From NCBI GenBank assembly GCA_977006965.1, contig OZ345370.1:806001-870000 (forward strand): a stretch of 64,000 nucleotides of DNA, given 5' to 3'. Below, in pieces: positions 10,162 through 20,178 of the stretch. The notes under the pieces are model-generated. The model did not search any database. It was not told where the DNA came from and saw nothing but the letters and a program-made list of their open reading frames with translations. A program made the position numbers and the translations under genes. How positions within the stretch are numbered: the first letter of the stretch is position 1; every line of letters starts with the position of its first letter. The stretch comes from Phymatolithon calcareum. Lineage: Eukaryota; Rhodophyta; Florideophyceae; Hapalidiales.

Positions 10162-11360
10162 AAGGCCAGATCTATCTTGAATGTCCGTTGTCGTGTTTGA
10201 TTCCCGTATACAGTCGAGAGTTACGAGTTCTAGCTCTGCCCTTGTGTCATCTGTCTCCTCCACAGTCCTGCTTAATCTTCGTCTTAGCTTACCATTTTCG
10301 TCTCCAGTGCCGTAGCATTCTATACATGTATTTTATGAACGGAAATCTCTGTCGGTAAAATTGAATTTTTGGAAGTGCCAAAAACGGTCAAAACAGACAT
10401 AGTTTTTTCGCGAGTTGCTTGTGAAATCCAAATCTAAAAACGTACCACGAATTTGCGATGGTCGGTGATGCTCAATTCTTCTGGTGTCGCAACGGCAAGA
10501 GGAAAGTTTAGCCGCTTGGTATCAATGATCATGTGCACATTTGACCTCATCAATGCATGTTCTCCAGTCCTCCCAGGTGCGACATGCCGTACCACGACCG
10601 CTGGATTGGTGCAAGTCTGTTGAGCATAGCGCAGAGCTCAATGGTCATACACTGTGTGAAGGTCTCAGTAATCACCCTACGATTCGTGATGATCGGAGTT
10701 CTGTAGTCGATAACCGAAACTACAAGCAAACCTGGACATCGAAACACTATGACATAGTGAAAGAATGACTGATATATTGTAGTAATCCTCCTTTCACGAT
10801 ACAACGCCATTCTGTCTTTGCAAGAAGTAAGACTGGATCAACATGTGCATCATGGCGCGTCACTCATCTAGTCGTACAGATCCCAGACCTTTGTCCTAAG
10901 ATCAAAGCCATATAAGGACTGCGGCTGTTGCGACTTGGTCTTCAGTCGTGCACGCCCGCGATAGTAGGCAGATGAAGTACAACTGTTCGGCGCGCACGTA
11001 GGATGGTTCCATCACGCAATGACATGTCGCCGAGAGCTTCTTCCGGGCTTCGATCAATTGCTGCTGGCCCGTTCTCCCGAGGGCGTGGAACTGTCCTCGA
11101 CTATTGGTCGACCGCCGGGATTTAAGGCGGAACTGATATAACACGAAAGATTTAGAACGATAATTTTTTCGCCCATGTGGTCACACTGGGTACCCATTAC
11201 AGTATCATAATTTTTTTTGGTTTCTCGAATTTAGAGAACTGGGATTTGCACCAACATTTATTGCTTTCGGCTGCTCGTACTTGCCCAGTAATCGCGGTCA
11301 CCCAGTCTGGCCAGTTGCAACAACAGCCCATCGGGCGTTCTGCACCCGATCGAACCAGCC
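10162..11360. other. Intergenic DNA upstream of the Sel1-repeat gene
   Basis: No supportable gene; the open frames on both strands are short and unlike known proteins. A TACAGTA motif at 11198-11204 lies 157 bp before the next start codon. Confidence 0.5.
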
Positions 11361-14300
11361 ATGACCCATCCGAATATGCACCAGAACCCGCCCGCAGGCG
11401 AAGGCATATTGAACGGACATGAACTAGGTCGTATCGATCAATGCGTTGCCGATCTTGCCTCGGCCATGACCCAAGTTTCCACCCAACTCCTATCTATCGG
11501 CAAGAAGCAAGACCAGTGGATGTTGAGAATTGACCAACGTCTGATAGCGCTTGAAACCCAAGGCAAGAACGAAGCAGGGAAATCTCGAGTTGACTACCGA
11601 TTGAAGCCAATCGGAACACAAACCCCTCGTCGCACGTTTGCCAGTTCTTCGACGGAGTCTGCTCGTGCTGCTCCTGCTTCTCCATTGGATACCACTCAGG
11701 ATGTGGATTCTTCCGATGATATTACCGACGTGGTCCGTCAACGCAAAACGCCCTCGCCGCAGCGTTCTCCGCCATCTAGCCCTTTGCTGGCTATCAAAGC
11801 GGAAGCGGAACCGATGGCAATTGTTCAACGTTCTCATTTGCGTGAACCAAAATTGGGCACATCTTGCCCAAGCTCTAATCTAATCCCACCTCACACTCCG
11901 CCTACAAGGGCGGGCTCTATGGCTCTCCAATCACCAACTGGACGCTCCATTCCTCCTCATGCATTAACTCCCAAATCTGCTGGCGCTCCATTGCCGAACC
12001 TTGTTCACCCTTTGCCAGTCGACCATGTCCCACCAAGCGCCAACCGAAATATTCCCGTCTCCAACCGCGCCAATGGAAGCTCCGCTCATCGCGGCCAATC
12101 TGCTATGCAGTCTGCCTTGGCATCTACGCAAGCAACTGAGCGCCCGTCTATGCGCATTTCAAACGCCTTGACTGCTTCTCCCTTGGCATCAGCAAACGGA
12201 AATAACTCTGCCACCAACACTGAAGAGCCCAGTGTGCAACCTTCGACCGCTGTGCGAGTTACTGGGGCGCCTAGTCAGACTCCAAAAACTGGTCTTCCAA
12301 ATGCGCACACTGAAAAGCCAAGTGGACATGCTTCAAGCAAAGGCGATCGTGGGCCATCTGCTGATATTCCATTTCCTATGAGCGACGGGGATGCAGTGCT
12401 CGCAGGACCCATCCCAGACTGGTTACCCATAGAAAGGTCTGGGGGGAACAAGACACCAGCTTCTCCGAAAGCTGACCGGATATCGAAAGATACCTCCCGG
12501 GCCGAAGAAGAAGAACCAGAAAATGGAAGTTTTATGTTCATGCATTTCAGTGAAGACGATTGTGCGCCGCCAATTGATGATAATGTACCTGGCCGTGTTC
12601 CCACTCCCGCTGAGCGCGCCGCCGCGGTGACAGCATGTATATCAGAGGATGAAGTTCGAGAAGATACACCGAAAGATGGAGAAATCCTGAGTGTTGAACA
12701 AGGCGGGTATCTCCAATCCAGCGACTTGTCGCATGATGAGCCCATGCTGATATCTAAGAACCGTGACCAAAGCGCACCCAACTCGAACCAGCCTGCCCAG
12801 CGTCCCATACAAAGGTCCATTAATGGAGGGATCATCGATCCAGACGTCATTGTCATCAGCAGTGACGATGAGCCGATGCCTATCCGGAGCGAAGCGATTC
12901 CTGATGGTACTGATGTGGAGGTGAAATACGAACCGGGGACCAGTCAGCAGGGCGGAAGGCAAGCTGTCTCCGTGCAACCCCAGATACAACCAGCGGTGGA
13001 GCAACCTAACGCGGCACTTCCAGAACGATACGCAAACCGTTCTGCTAAGCGAAAGCGAAGCAGTCTTCCGTTCACAAACTCCATGTCAGAGAGAGAACAG
13101 CGGCTCGAACAGATGCGAAAGGAATCACAGAGCTCGTCTGGCTCTTATGCGGAGCATAGCGACAGCGAATCAGAGACTAGTGATGGCGACAACGAGGATG
13201 CTGTCTTTGCAGATCCCAATACTGCGTTTGATCCGGACTATGCACCAGCGTCAGTGCAGCTTTCTCAAACTGCTTCTGCGCCGCGTCCTTTAAAAATCCC
13301 TCGTCTTACCGCGCCGTTGACCGAAGCGGAGGCTGAGCTGCGAGTTAGGGAAGCTGACAAGATTTGCAAAACTTTTTTCTGGGAGAATGGAGGAAATCCA
13401 GCGTATGCAGTTGAGCTCTATACGAGCGCCGCTAATCGCAATTCGATCGTCGGCATGGTGCGTCTTGCGGCCATTTTGGCCAAGGGCGCGGTAAGTCTAG
13501 GTCCTAGGACCACAAGAGTTCGCAAAAATGTGAAATCTGCGTTGGTTTGGGTAAACAAAGCACTTCGCCTCAGTCCAGAGTTCACCGAAGCTCTTATTGT
13601 TCGCGGCGACTTATGGATGACAAGCAATGTTAAACGGGGGAAAGCGTTTAAAAATGCATTGGAATGCTATAACAAGGCGGCAGAACTAGGAGATGTTCTG
13701 GCCATTTGTCGGAAAGGGGAATTATATCGCACGCAAATGTTTGCAACCTCATCTGCTCCACGAAAACGTAAATGCTGTCAGAACGCTATCAAAGAACTGG
13801 AATTGGCTGTGGAGAAAGGATGTGCGAGAGCTGCAAGTTTTTTGGGCTCTCTTTTTGAAAATGAGACTCAAGATTGTGCAATCGGCGAAGTTATCAGAAA
13901 GTCGAAGGGCGGGGAGTGCCCAGAGAATAGAGCTGTGGAGCTATTCTGGTTTTCTAAGGACTTGGGCTCCGCTCTAGGCACAAACGACGCTGCAGCATGT
14001 TACGAGGTTGCATATGGTCCTGTGATTGGGAACTTCGATGAGGCCAAGAGATTGTATGAAGAGGCATTCCGAATGGGTCACCTTGGCGCTGCTGCGAATT
14101 TGGCCTTGTTATACGAACTTGGAGGAAAGGGGAGCTTTAAGGATCGCATTGACGGAATTGAAGCATTGAAATGGTACAATATCGGATATACGATGAAGTG
14201 TCCTGTTGCAACCTACTATCTTGGTGTCGCGTATGATCATGGTAGTATTCGAGAGCGAGATCCTATACTGGCAGAGAGATTGTTTGTGGCAGCGATCAAT

Positions 14301-14732
14301 TATGCTGAAGATTCAGGCATGGAGCTGGACGTTGCTGATAGAGCCCAAGGTGACCTATTCGGAATTCGTGCGACGAAAGTACTGATGCGGTCTGAAGGTG
14401 CAGATCGAGCTTACAAAGCGATTCTGGCACATTTCGGGAAACCTAAAGGTATCAACAAGATGGAGAATGTGCAGGCAGACCTTGCGATAGTCGTGGAGGG
14501 CCATGTGAAAGCTGGTAATCAGAGTCACGCCGAAATGGTCGCTATAGCGAATGCGACAGAGAGTGCGAAAGAATCTTTGGGGCAACGCAATTTCGGTGCT
14601 GTGGAAAGACGAGCAAAGATCATTATGCAGGAAATTAAGGCCCGCCGCAAGAACAACTTGGAGGTTTCAAGCACGATTGGCCCTCTGCAGAGCATTGTGG
14701 GTTTGGGAGGTCTTGTGCGACTTGGGCTCTAG
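11361..14732 (+). CDS. Sel1-repeat protein with SUMO-interaction-like motif
   Basis: An intact 1123-residue frame. Residues 1-75 include a short helical segment. About 80-640 are Ser/Pro/Thr-rich and likely disordered. Residues 495-504 read Asp-Val-Ile-Val-Ile-Ser-Ser-Asp-Asp-Glu, a textbook SUMO-interaction motif: a hydrophobic core followed by Ser and acidic residues. About 650-1020 contain a run of Sel1-like (TPR-related) repeats with 'ALxWYNxGY', 'AAxNLALLYELG' and 'ATYYLGVAYDHG' units. Sel1 repeats are protein-protein scaffolds, known in ER-associated degradation and signalling. There is no signal peptide or membrane segment, and basic stretches (for example Lys-Arg-Lys near residue 565) suit a nuclear protein. 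A nuclear SUMO-linked adaptor is inference. UMP synthase follows closely on the same strand, with about 190 bp between. Confidence 0.8.
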   Translation: MTHPNMHQNPPAGEGILNGHELGRIDQCVADLASAMTQVSTQLLSIGKKQDQWMLRIDQRLIALETQGKNEAGKSRVDYRLKPIGTQTPRRTFASSSTESARAAPASPLDTTQDVDSSDDITDVVRQRKTPSPQRSPPSSPLLAIKAEAEPMAIVQRSHLREPKLGTSCPSSNLIPPHTPPTRAGSMALQSPTGRSIPPHALTPKSAGAPLPNLVHPLPVDHVPPSANRNIPVSNRANGSSAHRGQSAMQSALASTQATERPSMRISNALTASPLASANGNNSATNTEEPSVQPSTAVRVTGAPSQTPKTGLPNAHTEKPSGHASSKGDRGPSADIPFPMSDGDAVLAGPIPDWLPIERSGGNKTPASPKADRISKDTSRAEEEEPENGSFMFMHFSEDDCAPPIDDNVPGRVPTPAERAAAVTACISEDEVREDTPKDGEILSVEQGGYLQSSDLSHDEPMLISKNRDQSAPNSNQPAQRPIQRSINGGIIDPDVIVISSDDEPMPIRSEAIPDGTDVEVKYEPGTSQQGGRQAVSVQPQIQPAVEQPNAALPERYANRSAKRKRSSLPFTNSMSEREQRLEQMRKESQSSSGSYAEHSDSESETSDGDNEDAVFADPNTAFDPDYAPASVQLSQTASAPRPLKIPRLTAPLTEAEAELRVREADKICKTFFWENGGNPAYAVELYTSAANRNSIVGMVRLAAILAKGAVSLGPRTTRVRKNVKSALVWVNKALRLSPEFTEALIVRGDLWMTSNVKRGKAFKNALECYNKAAELGDVLAICRKGELYRTQMFATSSAPRKRKCCQNAIKELELAVEKGCARAASFLGSLFENETQDCAIGEVIRKSKGGECPENRAVELFWFSKDLGSALGTNDAAACYEVAYGPVIGNFDEAKRLYEEAFRMGHLGAAANLALLYELGGKGSFKDRIDGIEALKWYNIGYTMKCPVATYYLGVAYDHGSIRERDPILAERLFVAAINYAEDSGMELDVADRAQGDLFGIRATKVLMRSEGADRAYKAILAHFGKPKGINKMENVQADLAIVVEGHVKAGNQSHAEMVAIANATESAKESLGQRNFGAVERRAKIIMQEIKARRKNNLEVSSTIGPLQSIVGLGGLVRLGL

Positions 14733-14920
14733 CACGGATACGACTGACACTGTGCCGGGGTCATATCAATAAATTCGGTTTAATTTTTATTGGCCTGCTA
14801 TGTTTGATCTCCGATGCTCTTCTATTGAAGAAATATTTATCTTTAGTGCTGCGCTCCATGCCACATTCACTGCACACTGCTGCAAGTGTTTCACTACCAG
14901 AGATCGCCACTTTGTTCGAC

Positions 14921-16372
14921 ATGCCGGCCGCAGCCGATCTCCGGGCGCTCATCATTGAGCTTTTCGACAAGGGCGGGTTCGTGTTGTGCAAGAAAGGGGA
15001 AGAAATAACGCTTAAATCAGGCATCTTGTCTCCCTTCTATGTTAACCTCCGAGTTACAGTTTCCTATCCGGCACTCCTGGAACAGATTGCGGAATCACTC
15101 CGCACCGCATCCGCTACCGCTCCACATGATCTGCTTTGTGGTGTCCCGTACACCGCTTTGCCTTTCGCGACGGCGATGAGCATCTCCCAAGGCGTGCCTA
15201 TGGTGATGCGCCGGAAAGAGCGCAAGCGGTACGGAACCGCAAAAGAGATCGAGGGAAATTTTCAAGCGGGGGCGCGCTGTTTAGTGGTTGAGGACATCGC
15301 CACAAGCGGTGGAAGTGTACTAGAGACGGTGGATGATCTCGTCGCTGCGGAAATAATTGTTGAACACGCTGTAGTCCTTGTGGATCGGGAACAAGGGGCG
15401 CGTAAGAAGCTCGCAGAGCGCGGGATACAACTGCATGCCGTGACCACAATTTCCGAAATGCTCTCGGTGTTGTATGGCGCCGGTCGCATCTCAGCAGCTG
15501 ATGTAGAGCGCGTTCGCAGCTTCGTGCAGGGAAATCAGGTTTCCAGCGTAACCAAGGCCCCGCTCCCGATGCCAAGATCGTACACTGCTCGCTCGCGCGA
15601 CGTGAAAAGCCCAATCGCGCGCCGGCTGCTAACTCTTATGGCGCAGAAGCGCACAAATCTGGCTGTCGCCGCCGATGTGACGACCCGCGACTCGCTGCTG
15701 TGTCTTGCGGAAGACGTGGGTAGCGAGATCTGTGTGCTGAAGACGCATGCGGACATTGTTAGCGACTGGGATGCATCGACTGGAGCCGCACTGCGCGAAA
15801 TCGCAGATCGGCACAACTTCCTAATTTTTGAAGATCGCAAGTTTGCGGATATTGGCAACACTGTGATGAATCAGTTGAAAGGTGGTGTGCACAGAATCGC
15901 GGAATGGGCAGATTTCGTCAACGCACATGCACTCCCAGGGCCAGGGATTATAGACGGATTGCAGAAGGCATGCAAAAGCGTGGACAGACCCATTGGACTT
16001 TTGCTTCTTGCACAAATGAGTAGTGCTGGCAACTTGACAACTCTACTTCCAGAATATTCAGAAGCTGTGGTCAATATGGCGAAACAGAGCCCAGAGTTTG
16101 TGTTCGGATTTATTAGCATGGGACAGCTTTCTGGAGAACATGCAGACAATTTTGTCTACATGACTCCTGGCGTCAAGCTTGCCATCGGGGGAGATGCTCT
16201 GGGTCAGCAATACAATACCCCGGAGAAGGTCATTGGTGAAAAGGGCTCTGATGTTATTATCGTCGGTCGTGGCATATACGAGGCTTCCAACCCGCGCTCC
16301 GCGGCTGCCCAATACCGGGCGGCTGGATGGCAGGCCTACATCAAGAGGGGTGGAGCAGATGTTGGAAATTGA
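14921..16372 (+). CDS. UMPS: Bifunctional UMP synthase (OPRT-OMP decarboxylase)
   Basis: It makes UMP from orotate in two steps: orotate phosphoribosyltransferase (EC 2.4.2.10), then OMP decarboxylase (EC 4.1.1.23), the end of de novo pyrimidine synthesis. Numbered from ATG 14921 (483 residues), the PRPP loop 'VVEDIATSGGSV' is at about 122-133 and the substrate-contact 'MRRKERKRYG' at 96-105. A linker at about 205-230 leads to the decarboxylase, whose catalytic Asp-x-Lys-x-x-Asp stands in 'EDRKFADIGNT' at 304-314. The phosphate-binding 'IIVGRGIY' is near the C terminus. The order OPRT then decarboxylase is that of animals and plants. ATG 14921 has G at -3 and gives the family's usual length (about 480). 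ATG 14858, in weak context, would add 21 residues. The gene converges with the kinase gene, with 129 bp between stops. Confidence 0.95.
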   Translation: MPAAADLRALIIELFDKGGFVLCKKGEEITLKSGILSPFYVNLRVTVSYPALLEQIAESLRTASATAPHDLLCGVPYTALPFATAMSISQGVPMVMRRKERKRYGTAKEIEGNFQAGARCLVVEDIATSGGSVLETVDDLVAAEIIVEHAVVLVDREQGARKKLAERGIQLHAVTTISEMLSVLYGAGRISAADVERVRSFVQGNQVSSVTKAPLPMPRSYTARSRDVKSPIARRLLTLMAQKRTNLAVAADVTTRDSLLCLAEDVGSEICVLKTHADIVSDWDASTGAALREIADRHNFLIFEDRKFADIGNTVMNQLKGGVHRIAEWADFVNAHALPGPGIIDGLQKACKSVDRPIGLLLLAQMSSAGNLTTLLPEYSEAVVNMAKQSPEFVFGFISMGQLSGEHADNFVYMTPGVKLAIGGDALGQQYNTPEKVIGEKGSDVIIVGRGIYEASNPRSAAAQYRAAGWQAYIKRGGADVGN

Positions 16373-16501
16373 TCTCTTTAAGCTTCACTAGTTTGAAGAA
16401 GATACACTTGATGTTGCCTAACCAAGTGCGCGAAAATCCGCAAGAGAAGTACACGTGATATGTCCCGCGAATGTTGCAGTTGTCGTAGCTGACGGTGGCA
16501 T

Positions 16502-19500
16502 TTATTTGGTTGTTGTTAGGATCATTTTCACAACTTCTTTAAAACTGGGTCTGCTGGCCGGCGCGGCGCCCCAGCACGATTGAATTATATTAGCATAGGG
16601 ACGCTGGCAGTGCGGCGGAATCGATGGGCGAGCGTTCTGATTCATCACCTGCTGTGCAGCTTCCAGAGGATCCGTGCCGTAGAACGGTGGGGACCCCGAA
16701 ATCATTTCACATAGAACAAGTCCGTAGGCGTATACATCCGACTTCGACGAGTGAGCTGCACCGGTCAAAATCTCCGGAGCCATGTACTGGTAAGTGCCGG
16801 ATACACCATCTGGAGAGGGAGCACGCGGCGGTCCTGCGAGACCGAAATCTCCCAATTTGGCGTTATACGAACTGTCTAACAGTACGTTGCCAGCCTTGAT
16901 GTCGCGATGTACGATGTGGCTTTCCTCGAGATGCCCAAGACCCTCCGCGAGCTGAAGTGCAATCTTGCGTATCATTGACCAGGTGAGCTTAATGTGTTGC
17001 TTGTACAGCACATCAAACAGTGTCCCGCGTTTCATGAACTCTGTAACCATGAGCACATTCGGAGGAGTCAAACTTGCGGCAATGCATTTCAGAACACCAG
17101 GATGAGATAAAGAACACATGACGTGTACTTCGTTCGAAAATTCGGCCATGGCATTTTGGGATGCAAGCATCTTCTTGTTCATTTTCTTGATCGCAACGGT
17201 CTCTCTCTTGTATTCACCCTTATAAACAACTCCAAATGCTCCCTCACCAAGCTTATCTCCTGTTCGCAGCTTCTTAAGGTTTACCACGAACTCTGGGCGT
17301 AAGGTGCGCGGCGCAGACTCGCGCACAATCGTCGGCTGTCCCAGCGGTAAAGTGGAGCCTGCATGTCCCGAGCGAGGGTTGGAATCGTAATCCGCTGTTC
17401 TGTTTGCCCCCTTTCGTTCACTTGGCTGGTACTCGTGCTCCACATCCACGCTATAGCTAACGCTTTCGTAAGACCCATCATCATCATAATTCTTGTAATA
17501 TCCACTGCCATTGCCGTTCCCGTTCCTGGCACCCGGGGAATCGCTGCCATTGCCAAAGCCATCATCACGAGATCTGCCTTCGCGTTGTCCGTATCCTCCA
17601 TATCCTTCATCGCTATAGCCGTCTTTCGCCCTTTCAGCAGCTTGTGCTGCGGCGTTCTGAGCCTCAGCCTGTGCACATAATGCACACTGGCAAAATGCGG
17701 GATGCGGCTTATTTGGCACCGTCTCCGCACTGTGGTGCACAACAAGTGCACCTCCGCCGTAACCTGCGCGAGCGGCCCACGCACCAGTTGAAGCGGAGAC
17801 ACGTGCTTCCTGCTGCCGCGCACGAAAGTTGTCGTATCCACCGTCGTCATCATCATCGTCATCGTATTCTAGGGCAGGTGTTACGGAAGGGAGAGGAGCC
17901 CCGAATGCACTCGCGAGCGCTTCCCCATCAGTGAGCTCCCCCGGCATGCGTCCGTTCAACGCATCCATGGGCTGGTCATGCAAATGGCTTGTATCCCCAC
18001 CATCCATCTTGAGCAGATCACCGAACAATGTCGTCACTGCAGCTGCTGCCGCATCCCCAGCACCGTGAACGACTAGTGCGCCGTCGGCAGCCGAAATCTC
18101 TGCTGCCTGCTCCTCCTCCTCCTCCTCGACAGCTGTAGCGACAGTTTCCGGCTCTGCTTTCTCTTTCTTTTTCCTTTTCTTCTCCTTTTTTCGCTCCTCT
18201 GTATTCTGTTCTTCCTCGTCAACACCACCAATCATTTTTTCAGTCTCCTCCCAACCAGTCTTGGGCATATCGTCAGCAATCTCCGGGGCCGCCGCACCAC
18301 GAAGGCGAAACTCGGCCTCCTGTACAATATCTGGAGGGGCATCAGCGGCAAACTGCTCGGCCCAGTCATCGGCTCCCGCGGACCGTATGCCCTGCACAGC
18401 GCTAAGAAGAGCTTGGGCTGCATCCCACAAGCGACCGATGCTCGGTATCAACTTCTCGGTGTCACGGACAGATTGAGTCTCGCTAGCGAGACCAAGCGCA
18501 GCATTGAATGCACGGCCGCATTCATCGACTATAGCGCGAAGAGAAGCGTGTTTGAGAGCTGTCTCTGCGTCTGTGGATGTGGCAAACCGAATTCCAAGTT
18601 CCGACGCCATTTCTGCGAGATCAGCCATACCGCCGACCACTTTTCTTCGTCGCGTGACGAGAACGTCACGACCGTCTGCGGCAGTTTTGTTTGTGCGTTC
18701 CCATGCACCAGAAAACCCACCGGCAGCTAGCATATGAAATCGCGCCTTGCGCCGCAAAAAGGATGTGTAATACGCAAGGTCTCCTCCGGCAAAACAGCCG
18801 GCGGCAGGGTGCGGGGGTTCCGAGTCTGGGTCGTCTGCAGAGGCCGCGGCTGCAATAGCCTCCTGAGTCCAAGTGCTTTCAACCCAGTCGAGGAACTTAT
18901 CATTCCCACGGACAGCCTCCAGTACGGCGTCTGGTCCATCGAGCATGATGTTGTGGAGCATGGTCAGTGAGCGGATAGTGCACAGTGGGTCACGGGCTAT
19001 GGGGCAGTGAAAGAGAGACTTGAATAGGGAGCGAGAAGCGGCGGTCGGATTGCGTTCAAGTGCAGCAAGAACCGCGGAGTACGCACCGCCGGCGTCGACA
19101 CCTGTAGTAAGCTTCTCTACAGCGCGTTCGATATCAGGGGCGGCTGGCTCGTCGGTAGAAACACTGCCCGGGGCGCGCAGACCGGCGGTTTCCGATACGT
19201 CCACGACTGCGGCACGAGGCTCTGCACCCAAATCGCGAGCACGAGCTGCAGCCTCCGCGGGGAGAATACGGCTATTTGGAGCGTCCAAGAGATCGCGCAG
19301 TAGATACACAACATTATCTGAATATGGGGCGGCATCGTCGGGAAGAATGGGCTCCCTCATAGGACGGCCAATTATGATTTCATATAGAACGCCAGCAATA
19401 TCAAAAACGTCATCCTCTGAAGTTACAATGCCAGCCGCCAGCTTTGCCGAACGCTGGGCACCGAAGCCAGCGAGACGAAGGCGACCATCCTGATCGACGA

Positions 19501-19963
19501 GGACAGAGCTATACGATATGTTAGCGTGTGGAGCGCCCGTGGCAGTAGAAACGACGGCGGCGGCTTCAGCAAGGTCTGCAATGAGGGTGAGCAGAACGGG
19601 CTCAGACGGTGCCCGTTTGGGAACGTGACCGCGAGCACAGAATTCATGCAGAAAGGTGACGGAGCATGGAGCCTCACGGATGACAAATACATCAACTAGC
19701 TCAGCAAGAACAGGAGCCTTAAGTGAGGCAGCACGCCAAGCGGCAGCCTCATCGACAAGGGCTTCGATCTGCTCATGGGTGACATTCTGGCGTTTCGCGG
19801 CATAGAAGATGCCGCTATTTCCATCTCTTACGAGCCACACGCTCGACGCGGGGTTCTCCGCATGACCGGGACGAGGGGCGAGTCGACGTTCGAAACATAG
19901 CGCCCACGAACGACCTGAAGCCCCTTTTAGACGGGCCGTGAATCCGGGCGTGCCCCACACCAT
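16502..19963 (-). CDS. Pseudokinase-ANTH-like-protein kinase fusion
   Basis: 1153 residues from ATG 19963; the open frame continues upstream only to a TTG. Residues about 38-236 resemble a NAK/AAK1-type kinase fold without catalysis: the HRD position reads His-Ala-Asn and DFG reads Ala-Gly-Phe. About 276-530 form an all-helical region with ANTH/ENTH-like patterns ('SLTMLHNIMLDGP', 'YTSFLRRKARFH'), the lipid- and clathrin-adaptor fold of AP180/CALM. A Lys/Glu-rich tract (583-610) and a disordered segment with an Asp run follow. A complete TKL-like Ser/Thr kinase occupies about 896-1153: glycine loop 'GEGAFGVV', VAIKK lysine, HRDIKAGN near 1019, DFG near 1039, APE present. Clathrin-linked signalling is inference from the domains. 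The NAK and ANTH assignments are pattern-based and less certain than the C-terminal kinase. Confidence 0.85.
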   Translation of the reverse strand: MVWGTPGFTARLKGASGRSWALCFERRLAPRPGHAENPASSVWLVRDGNSGIFYAAKRQNVTHEQIEALVDEAAAWRAASLKAPVLAELVDVFVIREAPCSVTFLHEFCARGHVPKRAPSEPVLLTLIADLAEAAAVVSTATGAPHANISYSSVLVDQDGRLRLAGFGAQRSAKLAAGIVTSEDDVFDIAGVLYEIIIGRPMREPILPDDAAPYSDNVVYLLRDLLDAPNSRILPAEAAARARDLGAEPRAAVVDVSETAGLRAPGSVSTDEPAAPDIERAVEKLTTGVDAGGAYSAVLAALERNPTAASRSLFKSLFHCPIARDPLCTIRSLTMLHNIMLDGPDAVLEAVRGNDKFLDWVESTWTQEAIAAAASADDPDSEPPHPAAGCFAGGDLAYYTSFLRRKARFHMLAAGGFSGAWERTNKTAADGRDVLVTRRRKVVGGMADLAEMASELGIRFATSTDAETALKHASLRAIVDECGRAFNAALGLASETQSVRDTEKLIPSIGRLWDAAQALLSAVQGIRSAGADDWAEQFAADAPPDIVQEAEFRLRGAAAPEIADDMPKTGWEETEKMIGGVDEEEQNTEERKKEKKRKKKEKAEPETVATAVEEEEEEQAAEISAADGALVVHGAGDAAAAAVTTLFGDLLKMDGGDTSHLHDQPMDALNGRMPGELTDGEALASAFGAPLPSVTPALEYDDDDDDDGGYDNFRARQQEARVSASTGAWAARAGYGGGALVVHHSAETVPNKPHPAFCQCALCAQAEAQNAAAQAAERAKDGYSDEGYGGYGQREGRSRDDGFGNGSDSPGARNGNGNGSGYYKNYDDDGSYESVSYSVDVEHEYQPSERKGANRTADYDSNPRSGHAGSTLPLGQPTIVRESAPRTLRPEFVVNLKKLRTGDKLGEGAFGVVYKGEYKRETVAIKKMNKKMLASQNAMAEFSNEVHVMCSLSHPGVLKCIAASLTPPNVLMVTEFMKRGTLFDVLYKQHIKLTWSMIRKIALQLAEGLGHLEESHIVHRDIKAGNVLLDSSYNAKLGDFGLAGPPRAPSPDGVSGTYQYMAPEILTGAAHSSKSDVYAYGLVLCEMISGSPPFYGTDPLEAAQQVMNQNARPSIPPHCQRPYANIIQSCWGAAPASRPSFKEVVKMILTTTK

Positions 19964-20121
19964 TGCACTCTCTACTGAACACTCACCCAAATCGGCGCGT
20001 TGGGACTTCGTCGACGATGACGCAGACAATCAAGAGCAGGCGCACAAGAGAGTCGCATTACGCAGAAGTATGATGCACATTTACACGTGGTTTCTCCAAC
20101 GAGGTGTTCTACACACGACTG

Positions 20122-20128
20122 TACTGTA
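20122..20128. promoter_or_regulatory. TACTGTA motif upstream of kinase gene
   Basis: One copy of the 7-mer that is over-represented in this window's intergenic DNA, 159 bp upstream of ATG 19963. The regulatory role is inference from position only. Confidence 0.25.
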
Positions 20129-20178
20129 AGGATTGAAAATGTCGCAAAAAGGACATGGGCGTTCAGTATTCTTCTCGA

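Noticed and set aside
14804-14920. N-terminal extension of UMP synthase from TTG 14804
   Set aside because: It starts at a non-ATG codon; ATG 14921 gives the normal family length and better context.
17281-17862. Antisense and alternative-frame ORFs over the kinase gene
   Set aside because: Shadows of a GC-rich coding sequence; low-complexity Met/Thr-rich output.
19964-20029. 22-residue N-terminal extension of the kinase fusion
   Set aside because: Begins at TTG; the first ATG is 19963.
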